A stretch of 23,254 nt of DNA, from positions 1-23,254 of the IMG/VR virus record IMGVR_UViG_3300024320_000046. The stretch is one strand, 5' to 3'. Positions within the stretch are counted from its first letter, which is position 1, and each line of letters begins with the position of its first letter. This DNA comes from a virus. Shown one piece after another: positions 21,180 through 23,254 of the stretch. A program made the position numbers and the translations under genes. The notes beneath the pieces are model-generated. The model was not told where the DNA came from, searched no databases, and saw nothing but the letters and a program-made list of their open reading frames with translations.

Positions 21180-21389
21180 TCAATGTAATTTTTTCTTATT
21201 TATTTTGCCCGTTGTTTCTTCTTCTAATATTACCTCACCCCATGTATCATGTCCATCTAAATAATATTCATCAATCATTTTGTATTCCTCATTATCAAAC
21301 TTTTCCCTTGCCTCTTTCTCTGAATCCGCTTTGACTTCGTATTCTGTAATATAACATTCAAACCTTTGTACTATGTATTTTTTACTCAT
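21180..21389 (-). CDS. Small acidic protein, last gene of the microprotein operon
   Basis: 69 residues: MSKKYIVQRFECYITEYEVK, then ADSEKEAREKFDNEEYKM, then an acidic stretch with WGEVILEEETTG and a basic end. The 'Y-x-V-x-[AT]-x-[SN]-E-[EK]-E-A' strand-helix pattern is common in short phage proteins that fold as a single alpha/beta unit; function is unknown. Strong GAGGAGC before ATG 21389. The whole gene is covered in antisense if the plus-strand unit reads to its terminator at 21414-21461. Confidence 0.6.
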   Translation of the reverse strand: MSKKYIVQRFECYITEYEVKADSEKEAREKFDNEEYKMIDEYYLDGHDTWGEVILEEETTGKINKKKLH

Positions 21390-21413
21390 ATATTAGCTCC
21401 TCATTTGCGATTT

Positions 21414-21461
21414 AAGGGGTGTTAAAATAATTTTGCTTATCATTACACCCCTTTGTTTTTT
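21414..21461 (+). terminator. Rho-independent terminator of the small rightward operon
   Basis: On the plus strand AAGGGGTGT (21414-21422) pairs perfectly with ACACCCCTT (21445-21453) around a 22-base AT-rich loop, followed by TGTTTTTT (21454-21461). It lies about 240 bases beyond the last plus-strand gene and just upstream of the ribosome binding site of the opposing 21180-21389 gene. No T-run follows on the minus strand. Confidence 0.7.
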
Positions 21462-21467
21462 AATATA

Positions 21468-21569
21468 CTATACTCTACCACCATATGTAACCATTAAAAT
21501 CATTCCAAACCAAACTAAGAAAGGAATAATTGCTATAATTAATATCTTAATAAATAATATTGGATTCAT
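21468..21569 (-). CDS. 33-residue single-span membrane microprotein
   Basis: Translation MNPILFIKILIIAIIPFLVW followed by FGMILMVTYGGRV: nearly the whole protein is one membrane helix with a short polar end. Support: GGGGG just before the ATG and an ATGA overlap (21566-21569) with the stop of the preceding 53-residue gene, the coupling style of this operon. Too short for many gene finders. Function unknown. Confidence 0.55.
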   Translation of the reverse strand: MNPILFIKILIIAIIPFLVWFGMILMVTYGGRV

Positions 21570-21727
21570 TCTTCCCCCTGTTGTAATTTTAAAATTTTAA
21601 GTTCTTGCCTAGCTCTCTCTACTTCTTCTTTACTAGTACCTATATGAAAAAATACCATATAGGGATTGTCCGGATTAAACCTTTCTAGCCACCGTTCTAA
21701 TTGTTTTATTCTTCTTCTTCTGGCCAT
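21566..21727 (-). CDS. 53-residue basic-to-acidic helical protein
   Basis: Begins with an arginine cluster, MARRRRIKQLERWLERFNPD, then NPYMVFFHIGTSKEEVERAR and a charged helix ending QQGEE. No membrane span. The start lies 22 bases inside the end of the upstream gene and follows GGTGGAG; the stop overlaps the next ATG (ATGA). The Arg-rich start could bind nucleic acid, but nothing specific is recognised. Confidence 0.55.
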   Translation of the reverse strand: MARRRRIKQLERWLERFNPDNPYMVFFHIGTSKEEVERARQELKILKLQQGEE

Positions 21728-21912
21728 AACTCCACCCTTATAGACTCGTAGTCCCCAGTAGTTTTATTTAAAAATATATCGTGATGTGTATTATCCAGAT
21801 TATAATATTTAGTATATAAGTATTTATAATTATCTGGATTCTTCATAAGCCCTTGTTTTATAGCGTTATTTGTTGCTAATTCTTTATCTCTTACGGTAAT
21901 TTTTTTATTCAT
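21706..21912 (-). CDS. 68-residue small soluble protein
   Basis: Sequence MNKKITVRDKELATNNAIKQ, then a Tyr/Asn-rich middle (NPDNYKYLYTKYYNLDNTHHD), then FLNKTTGDYESIRVELWPEEEE. Probably a small alpha/beta fold with an acidic tail; no known motif. GAGGATAC precedes the ATG, and the ATG overlaps the upstream stop by one base (TAATG). Function unknown. Confidence 0.55.
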   Translation of the reverse strand: MNKKITVRDKELATNNAIKQGLMKNPDNYKYLYTKYYNLDNTHHDIFLNKTTGDYESIRVELWPEEEE

Positions 21913-22073
21913 TATAATGTATCCTCAAAATATATAATCTTATTTCTTAAATTATCTATTTGTTTTTTAATTGCTGTTTGTATATTTGCATCTGGTTTAT
22001 GGATTGCAATAATTTTTACTAACAACTCAATACTTGCCCTTATATCTTGCGGTATTTCATTTTCTTTATGCAT
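21912..22073 (-). CDS. 53-residue helical protein
   Basis: MHKENEIPQDIRASIELLVK is followed by IIAIHKPDANIQTAIKKQID and a charged helix ending YFEDTL. Predicted all-helical and soluble. GGGGGA precedes the ATG, shared with the end of the upstream membrane microgene. Its end carries the GAGGATAC ribosome binding site of the next gene. Not recognised. Confidence 0.5.
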   Translation of the reverse strand: MHKENEIPQDIRASIELLVKIIAIHKPDANIQTAIKKQIDNLRNKIIYFEDTL

Positions 22074-22074
22074 C

Positions 22075-22197
22075 TTATCCCCCTATTATTAATATTAAAA
22101 ATGTGGTTGCTATGATAAGTGCGAACATAATAGTTGCCCCTATAATTTCCCAACCTGTAAGGTATTCACCATTTAATCTGTCTTGCTCATTCATCAT
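22075..22197 (-). CDS. 40-residue single-span membrane microprotein
   Basis: Polar start MMNEQDRLNGEYLTGWEIIG followed by a membrane helix (about 18-38: IIGATIMFALIIATTFLILII) ending in GG. GGGAG precedes the double ATG; the second ATG (22194) is an equally possible start. It overlaps the end of the upstream gene by 11 bases, and its last codons supply the ribosome binding site of the following gene. Function unknown. Confidence 0.52.
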   Translation of the reverse strand: MMNEQDRLNGEYLTGWEIIGATIMFALIIATTFLILIIGG

Positions 22198-22372
22198 TGT
22201 TCTCCCACTTATTATTAATTTTAATTGATAATTCTGTTATGTGATAGCCACAATCAAATCTTTTTCCAACCCTTGTATATCCGTTGATTGTTGCGTATCT
22301 TTTAGCACCCCTTAACGTAAAAGATGTATCATAATAGATGCCCTCATTATTTATAATTCCGTATGTATTCAT
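22187..22372 (-). CDS. 61-residue small conserved-looking protein
   Basis: MNTYGIINNEGIYYDTSFTL followed by RGAKRYATINGYTRVGKRFD and YHITELSIKINNKWENNDE. The I-I-N-N-E-G-I-Y-Y-D-T-[ST]-F-T-x-R-G-A-K-x-Y-A-T motif looks like a family seen in short marine phage proteins; no function is known to me. Strong GAGGAGAA before the ATG. It sits two bases after the upstream stop. Confidence 0.58.
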   Translation of the reverse strand: MNTYGIINNEGIYYDTSFTLRGAKRYATINGYTRVGKRFDCGYHITELSIKINNKWENNDE

Positions 22373-22374
22373 TG

Positions 22375-22647
22375 TTATTTCTCCTCATTTAAGTTAGTTA
22401 ATGTATATAAACCATCTTTAATCTTTCTTTCTGTAACTGGTTTCTTCTCATTTAAAAATATATTTCTATACTTTGATGTAGTAACTGAATAATCCCAGTA
22501 ATAATCATCAAGGTATATTTTACCATCATTATCAATCATAGCTATAATGCTATTATAACTTTGAAAAAACATCTTGCCGTTATCATTTATTATAAATTGA
22601 TTAGCAATTCTATTGCCATTTGTACTTTGCATATTTGATACTCTCAT
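22375..22647 (-). CDS. 90-residue conserved small phage protein (FQSYNSIIA type)
   Basis: MRVSNMQSTNGNRIANQFII, then FFQSYNSIIAMIDNDGKIYL (about 27-46), DDYYWDYSVTTSKYRNIFLNE (47-67), and a C-terminal KPVTERKIKDGLYTLTNLN. The order N-G-x-x-[IV]-A-N-Q-F-I-I ... F-Q-S-Y-[ND]-S-[IV]-I-A ... W-[DN]-Y-S-x-T-T-S-K-Y-R is a well-conserved pattern in phage and bacterial small proteins; the role is unknown to me. Starts behind GGAGGATA within an 18-base sequence repeated at another gene start (23199-23216). Confidence 0.65.
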   Translation of the reverse strand: MRVSNMQSTNGNRIANQFIINDNGKMFFQSYNSIIAMIDNDGKIYLDDYYWDYSVTTSKYRNIFLNEKKPVTERKIKDGLYTLTNLNEEK

Positions 22648-22661
22648 TTCTATTTATCCTC
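22644..22661 (-). repeat. Repeated translation-start sequence, copy 1
   Basis: GAGGATAAATAGAAATGA on the minus strand, including ribosome binding site and start codon of the 90-residue gene. An identical 18-mer lies at 23199-23216 before the 87-residue gene. In this copy the first 12 bases also encode the last residues and stop (Glu-Asp-Lys-stop) of the upstream gene. Confidence 0.6.
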
Positions 22662-22811
22662 CATATCATCTAACAAACTTTCAACCAATGTTTCTAATTG
22701 TAATTCAATAGTTATAAGTTTGTTTATATACGAACAATGATAGTTATTTTCTTCAGCATGATAACTTAATCTAATTACATCATTTTTTAGTTTTCTTAAT
22801 TCTTCTTTCAT
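22650..22811 (-). CDS. 53-residue helical protein
   Basis: From the second ATG (22811) the sequence is MKEELRKLKNDVIRLSYHAE followed by ENNYHCSYINKLITIELQLE and an acidic helix ending DDMEDK. Predicted coiled-coil-like. The first ATG (22814) is only two bases from GGGGG, the second five, hence the choice. Its 3' end is the ribosome binding site of the following gene. Not recognised. Confidence 0.52.
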   Translation of the reverse strand: MKEELRKLKNDVIRLSYHAEENNYHCSYINKLITIELQLETLVESLLDDMEDK

Positions 22812-22820
22812 CATGTCCCC

Positions 22821-22919
22821 CTATCTATTAAATAAATATGAAATTAATATAACAAATAATGTTAAAGATATAAAACTTAATAACATTATTGCCCCGTAAG
22901 TAATTGTAAAAGTAATCAT
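22821..22919 (-). CDS. 32-residue single-span membrane microprotein
   Basis: MITFTITYGAIMLLSFISLT then LFVILISYLFNR: one hydrophobic helix filling the protein. AGGAGAAATAAAA precedes the ATG, a good ribosome binding site, and its stop codon region (TAGGGGG) forms the ribosome binding site of the following gene, which supports translation. It is the smallest of three such membrane microgenes in this operon. Function unknown. Confidence 0.52.
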   Translation of the reverse strand: MITFTITYGAIMLLSFISLTLFVILISYLFNR

Positions 22920-22938
22920 TTTTATTTCTCCTGTTAAG

Positions 22939-23202
22939 TTATGAATATTTTAATTGCTCTTGATATTGTTCTTCGAATAGTTCTAATAGGGTAGAACGTT
23001 CCCATAAATAGCCATCACCGGTAGTTTTTGGTAATCTTTCCAGAATTACCTGAATGGCTTGTTCTTTTGTCAATTGCATATATACCGCCTGTTCTACTGC
23101 ATTAGCCATAATATGATAATATTCTTCATCATTATTAAGCCAGAGTGCTGTATTCCAATGCGATTTAGATTCCCAGCCGTTGTATGTATTATCTTTATTC
23201 AT
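22939..23202 (-). CDS. Conserved small phage protein of the NGW-W-N-x-ALWL-x-ND type
   Basis: 87 residues: NTYNGWESKSHWNTALWLNND at about 5-25, then helices YYHIMANAVEQAVYMQL and EQAIQVILERLP, and a C-terminal LLELFEEQYQEQLKYS. The 'N-G-W-x-[ST/N]-x-x-x-W-x-x-x-L-W-[LI]-x-N-[DE]' opening is shared with a widespread phage and bacterial small-protein family (I believe DUF7249; unverified). Function unknown. AGAGGATA precedes ATG 23202 within the repeated 18-mer. It is the first gene of the leftward operon visible here; the operon promoter may lie beyond the window end. Confidence 0.65.
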   Translation of the reverse strand: MNKDNTYNGWESKSHWNTALWLNNDEEYYHIMANAVEQAVYMQLTKEQAIQVILERLPKTTGDGYLWERSTLLELFEEQYQEQLKYS

Positions 23203-23216
23203 TTCTATTTATCCTC
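23199..23216 (-). repeat. Repeated translation-start sequence, copy 2
   Basis: Identical 18-mer to 22644-22661. The bases upstream (to about 23240) read in frame as a short open tail ending Asn-Lys-Glu-Asp-Lys-stop but without a start codon in the window, similar to the Glu-Asp-Lys-stop of the gene overlapping copy 1. Confidence 0.5.
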
Positions 23217-23254
23217 TTTGTTAATTAATGTTGCATTTATATTTTATATATCTT

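Noticed and set aside
1-23254. tRNA genes, CRISPR arrays, insertion sequences, integrase or attachment sites
   Set aside because: Looked for and not seen: no cloverleaf-like segments, no regularly spaced direct repeats, and no transposase or recombinase motifs among the translated frames.

Overview
The window is part of the genome of a short-tailed, T7-like double-stranded DNA phage. Evidence seen directly: a family A DNA polymerase, a fused primase-helicase, a gene-3-type Holliday-junction endonuclease, a 5'-3' exonuclease, an ssDNA-binding protein ending in an acidic tail with Phe, a tail adaptor, a tail nozzle and three internal virion proteins. The DNA is very AT-rich with matching codon use. 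With the phage-encoded class I ribonucleotide reductase and several small basic proteins of types I associate with marine phages, this suggests a marine phage, possibly one infecting SAR11-like Alphaproteobacteria. The host is an inference, not something the sequence proves.

Layout. (1) 6-11489, plus strand: a late block. It opens with a cupin-like protein and small membrane or basic proteins, then tail adaptor, tail nozzle, short fibre, internal virion (ejection) proteins, a chain of exported or membrane proteins with long out-of-frame overlaps, and a His/Lys-rich microprotein. (2) 11530-20346, minus strand: the replication and nucleotide block. In transcription order it is a small ORF, primase-helicase, DNA polymerase, ssDNA-binding protein, exonuclease, endonuclease I, a small acidic protein, nrdB, a PD-(D/E)xK-like nuclease and nrdA. 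It ends at a strong minus-strand terminator facing the late block. (3) 20347-20568: a divergent control region with two sigma70-like promoters and two abutting inverted repeats between them. (4) 20569-21172, plus strand: three small genes (two membrane proteins, one Cys4 zinc-ribbon-like). (5) 21180-23202, minus strand: eleven tightly packed genes of 32-90 codons, three of them single-membrane-span microproteins. The last two units converge and their terminators cross over.

How the parts fit. The polymerase, primase-helicase, SSB and exonuclease copy and process the genome. The two nucleases plus ribonucleotide reductase probably break down host DNA and turn nucleotides into dNTPs. The late block builds the tail and the ejection apparatus and supplies envelope-directed proteins. 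No T7-type RNA polymerase, endolysin, capsid, portal or terminase is visible here. Transcription runs as at least four units on both strands with host-like promoters, unlike the one-direction layout of T7. The most notable points are the two overlaps in which a downstream protein's membrane-targeting segment is encoded inside the upstream gene, the non-canonical Glu-x3-His spacing in NrdB, the crossed terminators, and the microprotein cassette.
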